Positions 17,888 through 27,393 of a DNA stretch of 64,000 bases are shown piece after piece. This DNA is from Hyphomicrobiales bacterium (GTDB taxonomy: Bacteria > Pseudomonadota > Alphaproteobacteria > Rhizobiales > Xanthobacteraceae), in NCBI GenBank assembly GCA_021732215.1, contig JAKFVL010000019.1:62001-126000 (forward strand). The letters are read 5' to 3'. How positions within the stretch are numbered: position 1 is the stretch's first letter; each line of letters opens with the position of its first letter. The notes under the pieces are model-generated. The model was not told where the DNA came from. It made no database searches and saw only the letters and a program-made list of their open reading frames with translations. The position numbers and the translations under genes are program-made.

Positions 17888-18253
17888 CTAGCGAATGCGG
17901 GTCCAGTTCTCGCTCTTGCAGACGATACCGGCCAGCGCGCAGCCGCGTGTCGTCATCCGGTCACCCGTCACTGTGATCACGACCGAGAAATTCAGCTTGC
18001 GTTGCGGATCGTAGCCGTTGCCGGTCAATGTGCCGTCTGCGGCCGGCTTGACGTCGAACACGATCTTGTCGCCGACCTTCTCGTCCTTCACATCGGGCCG
18101 GATGTAGGTGTCGGTCATGCAGATCTGCGCGCCGCATTTCTCGACCTTCACCCGGGCGACGCCATCGCCGCGCGCCCACGCGCCGAAAAAGCTGTCGGCG
18201 GTTGCCGGCAGTGTCGTCGATAGGGTGACGGCAAGGATGAGGAATGCGCGCAT
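17888..18253 (-). CDS. DUF2147-type secreted protein
   Basis: 121 aa from ATG 18253 (MRAFLILAVTLSTTLPATA, a Sec signal peptide). The mature part opens FFGAWARGDGVARVKVEKCGAQIC, typical of DUF2147, and ends CALAGIVCKSENWTRI with a second cysteine pair. Periplasmic, function unknown. An open frame continues upstream to 18310 but overlaps the next gene and lacks signal-peptide character. Confidence 0.8.
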   Translation of the reverse strand: MRAFLILAVTLSTTLPATADSFFGAWARGDGVARVKVEKCGAQICMTDTYIRPDVKDEKVGDKIVFDVKPAADGTLTGNGYDPQRKLNFSVVITVTGDRMTTRGCALAGIVCKSENWTRIR

Positions 18254-18293
18254 GCGACAGATACGTATCCGAACATGCGGAAGTTTCGTCGGA

Positions 18294-19163
18294 CTACAGC
18301 GTTGCCACACCCTTCATGGTCGGCACGCCCTGATCGTTCGCTGTCCACAGCTCAAGGCCGGCTGCGGTCTTGTTGGCGTTGACGCTGAATTCGGAACCCT
18401 CGAACAAGGGCTGCACGCCGCGATAGGTGAACTTCGCCGGCGCCTTGCCGCCATTGAGCCTGGCGGCAAATTCCACCAGCAGCGCCGCCTGCATCGGGCC
18501 ATGGAACACGAGGCCGGGATAACCCTCGACCCTGGTGACATAGTCGCGGTCGTAGTGGATGCGGTGGCCGTTGAAGGTCAGCGCCGAGTAGCGAAACAGC
18601 AGCACTGTATCGGCCATACGTTTTTCGCTGTGTTGCGCCGCCGGTGGCGGCGGGGGCGGTTTCGGCGCCGTCTGCGGGCCGGTGGTCGCCTCGCGATAGA
18701 CGATGTCGTGGCGTTCCTTGATCGCGATGCCGCGCGGCGTGGTGATGGTGTGGTTGACGGAAACGAAACAGAGCGTGCCAGTCGAGCCGCTCTTCACGTT
18801 GATATCGGCAATCCTGGACGAGCGCTTGACGTTGTCGCCGACGCGCAAGAGATCGAGGAATTCGATCTCGCCGCCGGCCCACATCCGGCGCGGCAGCGGC
18901 ACCGGTGGCAGGAAAACGCCGCGCGTCGGATGGCCGTCCTCGCTGAGCTGCGAAGCCGGATACACCGGCGGGGCCAGACACCAGTGCGTCGTGAATGGCG
19001 CGGCATCGCCGGTCATCGGCGATCCGATGTCGAGGAACAGCGTCGCACGCAGGCCCTTGACCAGCTGCGCAGTGACCACATCGGTCGCTTCCTCGGTCTT
19101 GCCGAGCCACTGGCGCAAATGATCGAGATCGAGAGCCAATGATGTCGCTGCTGTGGCTGTCAT
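18294..19163 (-). CDS. MaoC-like / HTD2-type acyl-CoA hydratase
   Basis: 289 aa double hot-dog protein resembling mesaconyl-C4-CoA / itaconyl-CoA hydratases and fungal HTD2. The N-terminal half has MWAGGEIEFLDLLRVGDNVKR; a Pro-rich linker (eight prolines near residue 168) separates it from the C-terminal half, where NGHRIHYDRDY carries the usual catalytic His/Asp region and YPGLVFHGPMQAALL follows. It overlaps the CoA-transferase start region by 4 bp, so these two genes are coupled. Likely reaction: reversible hydration of an enoyl-CoA. Confidence 0.82.
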   Translation of the reverse strand: MTATAATSLALDLDHLRQWLGKTEEATDVVTAQLVKGLRATLFLDIGSPMTGDAAPFTTHWCLAPPVYPASQLSEDGHPTRGVFLPPVPLPRRMWAGGEIEFLDLLRVGDNVKRSSRIADINVKSGSTGTLCFVSVNHTITTPRGIAIKERHDIVYREATTGPQTAPKPPPPPPAAQHSEKRMADTVLLFRYSALTFNGHRIHYDRDYVTRVEGYPGLVFHGPMQAALLVEFAARLNGGKAPAKFTYRGVQPLFEGSEFSVNANKTAAGLELWTANDQGVPTMKGVATL

Positions 19164-20293
19164 GATGCAGCCTTTCCTTTTTTCGCGATCACGGTAACGT
19201 TCCCGCTGTGCTCACCCAGATCAGGCACAGCGCCGTAGCGGCGTTGCTCGCCGACCACCTGCGCGCCTGGCGCTGGATACGAGACGACGCCATTGGGCGT
19301 CTGCACGTCGATGCGGCGCAGATGCGGATGCTTCGCCAGTTCATCCATGGTGTTCACTTCCGCGAACGCGATGTCCGCATCGTCAAGCCGCTTAACCAGT
19401 TCATCGCGTGAGAGCGAGCCGAAAACATCGGCGACGATTCCATCGGTGACGTCGCGGTTGCGCACGCGCTCGATGCCGTTGGCCAGACGCGGATCGGTCA
19501 GCAGGTCGGGCTTCTTCATCACTTCAGTACAAAGCGTGCGCCATTCGCGCTCGTTCTGGATCGAGATCAGGACCGGGCGGCCGTCCCTGGAGAGAAACAC
19601 GCCGTAGGGCGCGATCGAGGTGTGCGACAGGCCGATGCGCTTCGGTGTGTTGCCGCTCTCTGCGTTCATCAGGGGAACTGCGAGCCAGTCGGCCATCACG
19701 TCGAACATGGAGAGGCGGATGTCCGCGCCTTGTCCGGTGCGCGAGCGCGCGATCAGTGCTTCGAGGATCGCCGCGTGCGCCGCCGCGCCGGTCGATACAT
19801 CGACCACCGACATGCCGACACGGGCCGGCGCTTCCGGGCCGCCGGTGAGCGAAGCCAATCCGCTTTCGGCCTGAATCAGAAGGTCATAGGCCTTGCGCTG
19901 GGCGTAGGGTCCGGTGTCGCCATATCCCGTGATCGTGCAGACGATCAGCTTCGGATACTGCTTGCGCAGGCGCTCGCGGGTGAAGCCGAGCTTGTCCATC
20001 GAGCCGGGCTTGAGATTTTGCACCAGCACGTCGGCGCTGGCGATCAGCGCCTCGAGACTGGCGCGGCCGTCCGGCGTTGCCAGATCGACGATGACGGATT
20101 TCTTGCCGCGGTTGAGCCAGACAAAGTAGCTGCTCTGGCCTTTCGCGGCGGCGTCATAGGCGCGAGCGAAGTCGCCTTCGGGCCGTTCAATCTTGATGAC
20201 GGTCGCGCCTGCATCGGCGAGGCGCGAAGTACAGAACGGCGCGGCAACCGCCTGCTCGACGGCGATGACGGTCAGTCCTTCAAGCGGCAGCAT
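19160..20293 (-). CDS. Family III CoA-transferase (CaiB/BaiF)
   Basis: 377 aa from ATG 20293 (MLPLEGLTVIAVEQAVAAPF). The N-terminal Rossmann half shows ADAGATVIKIERPEGDFAR, NRGKKSVIVDL and the LKPGSMDKLG segment; LSMFDVMADW carries the aspartate that forms the acyl-enzyme anhydride in this family. The C-terminal part is DDADIAFAEVNTMDELAKHPHL. It moves CoA between acids without ATP. A much longer open frame upstream belongs to the antisense or out-of-frame shadow of the next gene. Confidence 0.92.
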   Translation of the reverse strand: MLPLEGLTVIAVEQAVAAPFCTSRLADAGATVIKIERPEGDFARAYDAAAKGQSSYFVWLNRGKKSVIVDLATPDGRASLEALIASADVLVQNLKPGSMDKLGFTRERLRKQYPKLIVCTITGYGDTGPYAQRKAYDLLIQAESGLASLTGGPEAPARVGMSVVDVSTGAAAHAAILEALIARSRTGQGADIRLSMFDVMADWLAVPLMNAESGNTPKRIGLSHTSIAPYGVFLSRDGRPVLISIQNEREWRTLCTEVMKKPDLLTDPRLANGIERVRNRDVTDGIVADVFGSLSRDELVKRLDDADIAFAEVNTMDELAKHPHLRRIDVQTPNGVVSYPAPGAQVVGEQRRYGAVPDLGEHSGNVTVIAKKGKAAS

Positions 20294-20317
20294 TGATCTG
20301 CTCCTGAACTCTCCGCT

Positions 20318-20401
20318 GTCATGCCCGGCTTCATGCCGGGCATCCACGTCTTCCTTTAATGAAACAAGACGTGGATGGCCGGAACAAGCCCGGCCATGAC
20401 G
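20318..20401. repeat. Palindromic intergenic repeat, family D copy 2
   Basis: GTCATGCCCGGCTTCATGCCGGGCATCC at the left and its near-complement ending CCGGCCATGAC at the right, with inner arms CCACGTCTT / AAGACGTGG. Compared with copy 1 at 17795, the two sub-palindromes (the CCGGCC type and the GCCCGGC type) are in the opposite order, so this copy is inverted. Confidence 0.85.
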
Positions 20402-20412
20402 GGCAATTAAAA

Positions 20413-21579
20413 CTAGTACGATCTTGGCATCCCCAGCACATGCTCGGCGACGAAGGATAGCACCAGATTGGTCGAGATCGGAGCCACCTGATACAGCCGC
20501 GTCTCGCGGAATTTGCGTTCGACGTCGTATTCCTCGGCAAACCCGAAGCCGCCATGAGTCTGGACGCAGGCGTTGGCCGCGTCCCATGAGGCATCGGCGG
20601 CGAGCATCTTCGCCATGTTGGCTTCCGCGCCGCAGTCTTCGCCGGCCTCGTAAAGCCGGGTCGCTTCGCGCACCATCAGTTCCGCCGCGCGCATCGCGGC
20701 ATAGGCTTTGGCGATCGGAAACTGGATGCCTTGATTCTGGCCGATCGGCCGCCCGAACACGGAGCGCTCGCGCGCATAGTCCGATGCCTTCTTGATGAAC
20801 CACTTGGCGTCGCCGATGCATTCGGATGCGATCAGGATGCGTTCGGCATTCATGCCTGAGAGAATGTAGCGGAAGCCCTTGCCTTCCTCGCCGATCAGGT
20901 TTTCGGCCGGAACGCGCAACTCGTCGAAGAACACCTCGGTGGTCGAGTGGTTCATCATGGTGCGGATCGGCCGGATCGAGAGACCGTTGCCACGCGCTTC
21001 CTTCATATCGACAAGGAACACCGACAGTCCGTCGGTGCGCTTCTTGGCCTGCTCTTTCGGCGTCGTGCGTGCAAGCAGCACCATCAGGTCGGAATGTTCG
21101 GCGCGGCTGGTCCAGATTTTTTGACCCGACACGACGTAATCGTTGTTGCCGTCGCGCCGCGCAAACGTCTTGATCGACGACGTGTCGGTGCCGCTGGTCG
21201 GCTCGGTGACGCCGAAAGCCTGCAAACGGGTTTCGCCGCTGGCAATGCGCGGCAGCCATTGCTTCTTCTGCTCGTCATTGCCGTGACGCAGCACCGTGCC
21301 CATGGTGTACATCTGGGCGTGGCAGGCGCCGGCGTTGCAGCCTGCGCGATGCACTTCTTCGAGGATGGCGGCTCCTGCGGACAGCTTCAGTCCCGCGCCG
21401 CCATATTCCTCCGGGATCAAGACCGACAGATAACCCGACTGCGTCAGCGCGTTGACGAAGTCGGTCGGGTAGGCCATCTCGCGATCGAGCTTGCGCCAGT
21501 ACTCGCCGGGGAACTGCGCGCAGAGTTTGGCGACGGCGTCGCGGATATCCGTGTAGTCGTCGTGAACGTGCTGGTTCAT
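20413..21579 (-). CDS. Acyl-CoA dehydrogenase
   Basis: 388 aa flavoprotein introducing an alpha-beta double bond in an acyl-CoA. Family signatures are AFGVTEPTSGTDTSS (FAD-binding loop), VSGQKIWTSRAEHSD, and QTHGGFGFAEEYDVER near the C-terminus. The start ATG at 21579 (MNQHVHDDYTDIRDAV) is preferred over the open extension. Same strand as the CoA-transferase and hydratase, with a repeat between. The substrate class cannot be set by sequence alone; context suggests the chain acid made after P450 hydroxylation. Confidence 0.92.
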   Translation of the reverse strand: MNQHVHDDYTDIRDAVAKLCAQFPGEYWRKLDREMAYPTDFVNALTQSGYLSVLIPEEYGGAGLKLSAGAAILEEVHRAGCNAGACHAQMYTMGTVLRHGNDEQKKQWLPRIASGETRLQAFGVTEPTSGTDTSSIKTFARRDGNNDYVVSGQKIWTSRAEHSDLMVLLARTTPKEQAKKRTDGLSVFLVDMKEARGNGLSIRPIRTMMNHSTTEVFFDELRVPAENLIGEEGKGFRYILSGMNAERILIASECIGDAKWFIKKASDYARERSVFGRPIGQNQGIQFPIAKAYAAMRAAELMVREATRLYEAGEDCGAEANMAKMLAADASWDAANACVQTHGGFGFAEEYDVERKFRETRLYQVAPISTNLVLSFVAEHVLGMPRSY

Positions 21580-21774
21580 CGCGTGGCTTGAGGTTTCTTT
21601 GCTGGCGGATCGACCGATCGCATGGTGGCGGTTCCGAACGCGCAAAGCATCCGGCGCCTTTGTTTTGGGAGATCATCCCGATCTTTGCAACGCCTATCGT
21701 GCCGCTGCGGGTATGTCCGCTGGACTGCCCGCGGGGTCTTGACGTTTCAAGGCCGGCTGCGTCACCCGCGAGGC

Positions 21775-23064
21775 CTAGCCGGGGATGCGGACCGGCAGCG
21801 TTTCGTAGCCCTTGATGAAGCTCGAATAGACCCGCTTCGGCTCGCCGACCACTTCGATGCGCTCGAATCGCTTCAGCATTTCCTGCCACACGATTTTGAG
21901 CTGCAGCTCGGCGAGCCGCATACCGACGCAGCGGTGGATGCCGAAACCGAACGACAGATGGGTGCGCGGCCGGGCGCGGTCGATGATGAAAGCGTCTGGA
22001 TTCTCGATCACGGTTTCGTCGCGGTTGCCGGAGACGTACCACATCACAACGCGATCGCCTTTCTTGATGGTCTGGCCGTGCATCTCGTGATCCTCGAGCG
22101 CGGTGCGGCGCATGTGGGCCAGCGGCGTCTGCCAGCGGATCACTTCCGCCACCATCGAATCAATCAGTTCCGGATTGGCGCGCAGCTTGCGGTATTGATC
22201 CGGGTTTTCGTTCAGCGCCAGCACCGAGCCGGTCATGGTGTTGCGGGTCGTATCGTTACCGCCGACGATCAGCAGCACGATGTTGCCCATCAGATTGTCG
22301 GGATCCATTTCGCGTGTCGCCGGGTTGTGCGCCATCATCGAGACGAGGTCGTTGCGTGGCTCCGAATTCACCCGTTCGTTCCAGAGCCTGGAGAAATACG
22401 CCGCGCATTCGTCCATGATGTCGCGCCGCTCTTCGGCAGAGTCGACGATGCCGCCCTTCGGGAGCGCGGTGGCCACGTCCGACCAGCGCGTCAGCTTGCG
22501 CCGTTCCTCGAACGGGAAATCGAACAGCGTCGCCAGCATCTGCGTCGTCAGTTCGATCGACACGCGCTCGACGAAGTTGAAGGTCTCGTTGCGCGGCAGC
22601 TCGTCGAGCACCTTGCCAGCGCGCTTGCGGATCAGCACCGCGAGTTCGTCGAGGTGCGTCGGCGTAAACATCGGCTGCACGGTCTTGCGTTGATGCTGAT
22701 GCCGCGGCTGATCCATGGCGATGAAGCTCGGCCAGTCGTAGCCCGGCGGCACGTCGCGGATCGAGATGCCGCCCAGCGTCACGTCCGACGAGAAGATGCC
22801 GTGGTTGGTGTCGACATGCATGATGTCGTTGTAGCGGGTGATCGACCAGTACGGCTCGATCGGCGATTTGGTGCAGAAATGAATCGGCGCTTCCTTGCGC
22901 AGCCGCTCGAAATACGGTTGCCATGTGTCGGAGCGGAACAGTTGCGGCGCGCCGGGATGCATGTCCTCGACCGGCATCGAATAGGCGTATTCGCGCGCGG
23001 CGCGCATCCGCTCGGCCTTGCCGGGCTCAACGAAGCCTGAGTTTTTCGCAACGGTGTCCAGCAT
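21775..23064 (-). CDS. Cytochrome P450, CYP153-type
   Basis: 429 aa soluble P450. The heme loop FGFGIHRCVG is at residues 372-381 (Cys379), the I-helix is GGNDTTRN, and the ExxR motif is in EVIRWQTP. From memory it matches CYP153 alkane omega-hydroxylases along its length: RLRKEAPIHFC, FSSDVTLGGISIRD, MDQPRHQHQRKTV, VMWYVSGNRD. Expected reaction: terminal hydroxylation of a medium-chain alkyl group. It needs a ferredoxin and ferredoxin reductase, neither of which is adjacent. Start: ATG 23064 rather than the TTG just before it. Confidence 0.9.
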   Translation of the reverse strand: MLDTVAKNSGFVEPGKAERMRAAREYAYSMPVEDMHPGAPQLFRSDTWQPYFERLRKEAPIHFCTKSPIEPYWSITRYNDIMHVDTNHGIFSSDVTLGGISIRDVPPGYDWPSFIAMDQPRHQHQRKTVQPMFTPTHLDELAVLIRKRAGKVLDELPRNETFNFVERVSIELTTQMLATLFDFPFEERRKLTRWSDVATALPKGGIVDSAEERRDIMDECAAYFSRLWNERVNSEPRNDLVSMMAHNPATREMDPDNLMGNIVLLIVGGNDTTRNTMTGSVLALNENPDQYRKLRANPELIDSMVAEVIRWQTPLAHMRRTALEDHEMHGQTIKKGDRVVMWYVSGNRDETVIENPDAFIIDRARPRTHLSFGFGIHRCVGMRLAELQLKIVWQEMLKRFERIEVVGEPKRVYSSFIKGYETLPVRIPG

Positions 23065-23090
23065 CAATGTTCTCCACTCGTGCCGTCGAT

Positions 23091-24353
23091 CTAAGCGGCG
23101 ATCCGCACCGGCAGTGTTTCATAGCCCTTGACGAAACTCGAATACACCCGCTTGGGCTCATCGACCACCTCGATGTGATCGAAGCGTTTCAGAATTTCTT
23201 CCCACACGATCTTGAGTTGCAGTTCGGCGAGCCGCAATCCGACGCAGCGATGAATGCCGAAGCCGAACGACAGATGCTGGCGCGGGCGTGCGCGATCGAT
23301 CACCAGCGCATCGGGATTGTCGATCACCTCGTCGTCGCGGTTACCGGAGACGTACCACATCACGACCTTGTCGCCCTTCTTGATCTGCTTGCCGCCAAAT
23401 TCGATGTCCGACAAGGCAGTGCGGCGCATATGCGCGAGCGGCGTCTGCCAGCGGATCACTTCGGGAACCATGCTGTCGATCAGCGCGGGATCGGCGCGCA
23501 GCTTGCGGTACTGATCCGGAAACTTGTTCAGCGCGTAGACGCTGCCGGTCATCGTGTTGCGGGTGGTGTCGTTGCCGCCGACGATCAGCAGAACGAGATT
23601 GCCGAGGAAGGTCTGCGGGTCCATGTCGCGCGTGGCGTCGCTGTGGGCCATCATCGACAGCAGGTCCTGCTTCGGCGGGGCGGCCATTCGCTCCTTCCAG
23701 AGCCTTCCGAAATACGTGGCGCATTCCATCAGCTCCGCCTGCCGCCGCGCTTCATGCTCGGCGCTGGTCGGCAGCGTCGTCGCGACATCGGACCAGTGGG
23801 TCAGTTTGCGCCGGTCGTCCCACGGGAAATCGAACAGGGTCGCCAGCATCTGCGTCGTCAGTTCGATCGACACGCGATCGACCCAGTCGAACGTCTCGTT
23901 GTGCGGCAGCGCGTCGAGCACCTGGCCGGCGCGTTCGCGAATGACGCCAGCCAGTTGATCGAGGTGCGTCGGCGTGAACATCGGCGCCACGGTCTTGCGT
24001 TGCGGGCCGTGTTTGGGCTGATCCATGGCGATGAACATTGGCCGCCGCAGGTCGCTCGGCGCGTCGCGGATGGTGATACCTCCGAGACTGGCTTCCGACG
24101 AGAACACCGTGTGGTTGGTCTCGACGCTCATGATGTCGTTGTACCTGGTGATCGACCAGTACGGCCCGAACATGCTGTCGCGGCAGTAATGGACCGGGTC
24201 TTCCCGGCGCAGCCGCTCGAACCAGGGCCAGAAGCTGTCGCTCCGGAACAGTTCCGGATGGCCGGGATCGAACTTTTCCAGCGGCGTGGCGTAGGCCGCC
24301 TCGTGCGCCGCCTTCAGATGGGCGTCATGCGCCTGATCCATCGTGCCGTGCAT
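23091..24353 (-). CDS. Cytochrome P450, CYP153-type (tandem paralogue)
   Basis: 420 aa, strongly similar to the P450 26 bp downstream. Heme loop FGFGIHRCVG ends at residue 372 with Cys370; the I-helix GGNDTTRN and ExxR (EVIRWQTP) are identical. It looks closer to characterised CYP153A than its partner (VHYCRDSMFGPYWSITRYNDIMSVETN). The ATG at 24353 follows GGAGGA with good spacing, so this gene is probably first in the operon and the 21775 gene second. Confidence 0.9.
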   Translation of the reverse strand: MHGTMDQAHDAHLKAAHEAAYATPLEKFDPGHPELFRSDSFWPWFERLRREDPVHYCRDSMFGPYWSITRYNDIMSVETNHTVFSSEASLGGITIRDAPSDLRRPMFIAMDQPKHGPQRKTVAPMFTPTHLDQLAGVIRERAGQVLDALPHNETFDWVDRVSIELTTQMLATLFDFPWDDRRKLTHWSDVATTLPTSAEHEARRQAELMECATYFGRLWKERMAAPPKQDLLSMMAHSDATRDMDPQTFLGNLVLLIVGGNDTTRNTMTGSVYALNKFPDQYRKLRADPALIDSMVPEVIRWQTPLAHMRRTALSDIEFGGKQIKKGDKVVMWYVSGNRDDEVIDNPDALVIDRARPRQHLSFGFGIHRCVGLRLAELQLKIVWEEILKRFDHIEVVDEPKRVYSSFVKGYETLPVRIAA

Positions 24354-24539
24354 CGTGTCCTCCGATGTCCGCCTTGTTCAGATCGGCGGGTTGAGCCGAT
24401 TACACCCTGCCGGCGGCGGTATCACAAGATTGCATGACACCAACCCGAAATCATGCCGCGGCGACCCGTCGCGCTCTCATAAGTTGGTAAGAAATTTTAT
24501 GGTAAACCTTTCGTGTATCGAATCCGGGGGCTATCGAGA

Positions 24540-26021
24540 ATGTCTATTTTCAATGGGAATCAAGAGCTTAAATCGAAGATTGACGCCCTCAGCAAATCGC
24601 AGGCGATCATCGAATTCAACCTTGACGGGAATATTCTGACAGCTAACCCAAATTTTTTGGGAGCAATCGGATACCAGCTCGAGGAAATTCAGGGCAAGCA
24701 CCACGGCATGTTCGTGGACCCGGTCTATCGTGAGAGCGCGGAGTACAAGGAATTCTGGGAATCGCTCCGCCGCGGCGAGTATCAGGCGCGCGAGTTCAAG
24801 CGCTTCGCCAAGGGCGGCCGCGAAATCTGGATTCAGGCATCCTACAACCCGTTGATGGGCAGCAACGGCAAACCCTTCAAGGTGGTTAAGTTCGCCACCG
24901 ACATCACCGCTGCAAAAATCAAGTCCGTGGACCACGAAGGCCAGATCCAGGCGATCCACAAGTCGCAGGCCGTGATCGAGTTCAATCTCGATGGCACGAT
25001 CGTGGTCGCCAACGAGAATTTCCTGAGCACGCTCGGCTACCGGATGGACGAAATCCAGGGCAAGCACCACAGCATGTTCGTCGAACCGGCCGATCGCGAC
25101 AGCGCAACCTATCGCGAATTCTGGGACAAGCTCCGCCGCGGCGAATACCAGGCGGGCGAGTACAAGCGCGTCGGCAAGGGCGGCAAGCCGATCTGGATTC
25201 AGGCGTCGTACAATCCGATCCAGGACGCCAGCGGCAAGAACGTCAAGGTCGTGAAGTTCGCGACCGACATCACGGCGCAGGTTGAGGACCGGATGCGCCG
25301 CGCCAGCGTCCAGAAAACCATCGATAGCGACCTGGACATGATCACGGATGCCGTGACCTCGACATCCGAGCGCGTCAACTCGGCCGTCAGCGCCTCGACC
25401 CAAAGCTCCTCCAACATGCAGGCGGTTGCCTCCGGAGCGGAAGAGCTTGCGGCGTCGGTCGGCGAGATCAGCCGTCAGGCTGCTGAAGCCCTCAACATCT
25501 CGCAGCAGGCCGTGCGGCAGGCGAACGAGACCAACGAGATCGTCTCCGGCCTCGCGGCCGCGGCGCAGAAGATCGGCGACGTGGTCAAGCTGATCAACAA
25601 TATTGCCGATCAGACGAACCTGCTCGCGCTCAACGCCACCATCGAGGCCGCGCGCGCCGGCGAGGCGGGGCGGGGATTCGCAGTGGTCGCGTCGGAGGTG
25701 AAAAGCCTCGCAACCCAGACCGCTAAAGCCACCGACGAAATCAGCGGCCAGATCGCGGCGGTGCAGGGATCGACCCAGAGCGCGGTCAGCGTGATCGAGG
25801 CGATCACCCAGACGATTTCCCGCGTCAACGAAATCTCTGCGGCGATCGCGGCCTCGGTCGAGGAACAGTCGTCGGTGACGCAGAGCATCTCGTCGAACAT
25901 GCAGGTCGCGGCCAAGAGCGTAAACGAGATCAACGACAACATGTGCGAGATTGCCAGCGCGACAAAGTCGGTCGATCAAGCGACCCGCAAGGTCAAGGAA
26001 GCCTCGCGCTCGCTGGGCTGA
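24540..26021 (+). CDS. Soluble methyl-accepting chemotaxis protein with two PAS domains
   Basis: 493 aa, no transmembrane segment, so a cytoplasmic chemoreceptor of the BdlA/Aer-like kind. Two PAS domains (about 19-124 and 141-246) are close copies: [12 protein letters not shown] vs [23 protein letters not shown] vs [19 protein letters not shown] in both. The signalling domain follows (about 285-470) with the hairpin tip [25 protein letters not shown]. The start ATG at 24540 (MSIFNGNQ) is close before PAS1; ligand or cofactor is unknown, though paired His-His in each PAS could bind heme (inference). Confidence 0.92.
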   Translation: MSIFNGNQELKSKIDALSKSQAIIEFNLDGNILTANPNFLGAIGYQLEEIQGKHHGMFVDPVYRESAEYKEFWESLRRGEYQAREFKRFAKGGREIWIQASYNPLMGSNGKPFKVVKFATDITAAKIKSVDHEGQIQAIHKSQAVIEFNLDGTIVVANENFLSTLGYRMDEIQGKHHSMFVEPADRDSATYREFWDKLRRGEYQAGEYKRVGKGGKPIWIQASYNPIQDASGKNVKVVKFATDITAQVEDRMRRASVQKTIDSDLDMITDAVTSTSERVNSAVSASTQSSSNMQAVASGAEELAASVGEISRQAAEALNISQQAVRQANETNEIVSGLAAAAQKIGDVVKLINNIADQTNLLALNATIEAARAGEAGRGFAVVASEVKSLATQTAKATDEISGQIAAVQGSTQSAVSVIEAITQTISRVNEISAAIAASVEEQSSVTQSISSNMQVAAKSVNEINDNMCEIASATKSVDQATRKVKEASRSLG

Positions 26022-26140
26022 CGGCCTTCCCACTCCAACGAAGCACAACGACAGGCCTTCTCTCACGAGAGGGCCTGTGGCATGTTCGGCCTCACAACAA
26101 AAGCCGCGCCCGTCGGGTTGCCGGCGGGAGGCGGGCCGGA

Positions 26141-27313
26141 ATGATTGCCAACGCGCAGCGGATATTCAATTTCGATCTCGGCGAAACCGCGGACGCGATC
26201 CGCGAAACCGTCAAGGAATTCGCGGCGAACGAAGTCGCGCCGCGCGCGGACGAGATCGACAAGAGCAACAGGTTTCCCCGCGATCTCTGGCCCAAGATAG
26301 GTGCGCTCGGTCTGCACGGCATCACCGTCGAGGAAGAGTATGGTGGTTCGGGTCTCGGTTATCTCGAGCATTGCCTTGCGGTCGAGGAGCTGTCCCGCGC
26401 CTCGGCGGCGGTCGGCCTGTCCTATGGCGCGCACTCCAATCTTTGCGTCAACCAGATTCGCCGCAACGGCAACGACGGGCAGAAGCGCAAGTATCTGCCG
26501 AAGCTGATTTCCGGCGATCATGTCGGATCGCTTGCGATGTCGGAACCCGGCGCCGGTTCCGATGTGGTTTCGATGAAGACTCGCGCCGACAAGAAGGGCG
26601 ACCGCTACGTGCTGAACGGCAGCAAGATGTGGATCACCAACGCGCCGGTGGCGGATACGTTTGTCGTCTATGCCAAGACCGATGCGGCGGCCGGTCCGCG
26701 CGGCATCACCGCCTTCATGATCGAAAAAGACATGAAAGGCTTTTCGGTGTCGCCCAAGCTCGACAAGCTCGGCATGCGCGGCTCCGACACGGCCGAAATC
26801 GTGTTCGAGGATTGCGAGGTGCCGGAAGACAACGTGCTTGGCGGGGTCGGGCAGGGCGTCAACGTGCTGATGTCGGGCCTCGACTATGAGCGCGCGGTGC
26901 TGGCCGCCGGACCGCTCGGCATCATGCAGGCCTGTCTCGATGTGGTGATGCCCTACGTCCACGAGCGCAAGCAGTTCGGCCAGCCGATCGGCACTTTCCA
27001 GTTCGTGCAGGGCAAGGTCGCCGACATGTACGTGACGATGAACGCATCGCGGGCCTACGTTTACTCCGTCGCCAAGGCCTGCGATCGCGGCGAGACGACG
27101 CGCGAGGATGCGGCTGGAGCCATTCTCTACGCAGCCGAGCGGGCGACGCAATGCGCGCTCGATGCGATCCAGTTGCTCGGTGGCAACGGCTACATCAACG
27201 ACTATCCGACCGGCCGGTTGCTGCGCGATGCGAAGCTCTACGAGATCGGGGCGGGCACCAGCGAAATCCGCCGCATGCTGATCGGGCGCGAGCTGTTCGA
27301 AAAAACCGCGTGA
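26141..27313 (+). CDS. ivd: Isovaleryl-CoA dehydrogenase
   Basis: 390 aa acyl-CoA dehydrogenase of leucine breakdown (isovaleryl-CoA to 3-methylcrotonyl-CoA). The block [19 protein letters not shown] and [16 protein letters not shown] matches animal and bacterial IVD rather than other members, and Glu250 in [10 protein letters not shown] corresponds to the IVD catalytic base. The ATG at 26141 is preceded by GGGAG; the frame is open far upstream but that part overlaps the MCP end. The other leucine genes are not in the window. Confidence 0.9.
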   Translation: MIANAQRIFNFDLGETADAIRETVKEFAANEVAPRADEIDKSNRFPRDLWPKIGALGLHGITVEEEYGGSGLGYLEHCLAVEELSRASAAVGLSYGAHSNLCVNQIRRNGNDGQKRKYLPKLISGDHVGSLAMSEPGAGSDVVSMKTRADKKGDRYVLNGSKMWITNAPVADTFVVYAKTDAAAGPRGITAFMIEKDMKGFSVSPKLDKLGMRGSDTAEIVFEDCEVPEDNVLGGVGQGVNVLMSGLDYERAVLAAGPLGIMQACLDVVMPYVHERKQFGQPIGTFQFVQGKVADMYVTMNASRAYVYSVAKACDRGETTREDAAGAILYAAERATQCALDAIQLLGGNGYINDYPTGRLLRDAKLYEIGAGTSEIRRMLIGRELFEKTA

Positions 27314-27393
27314 CGGGCTTGATCCGTGTGTCGTTATGGCGCGTCTAACGTTCGCACGGGCTTTGCGTTGTCCGTCCAGCCGGGAGTTTTGCC

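Noticed and set aside
22923-24437. Plus-strand frame of 504 aa opposite the P450 gene
   Set aside because: Antisense shadow of a clear P450 with intact heme motif; no start site or domain.
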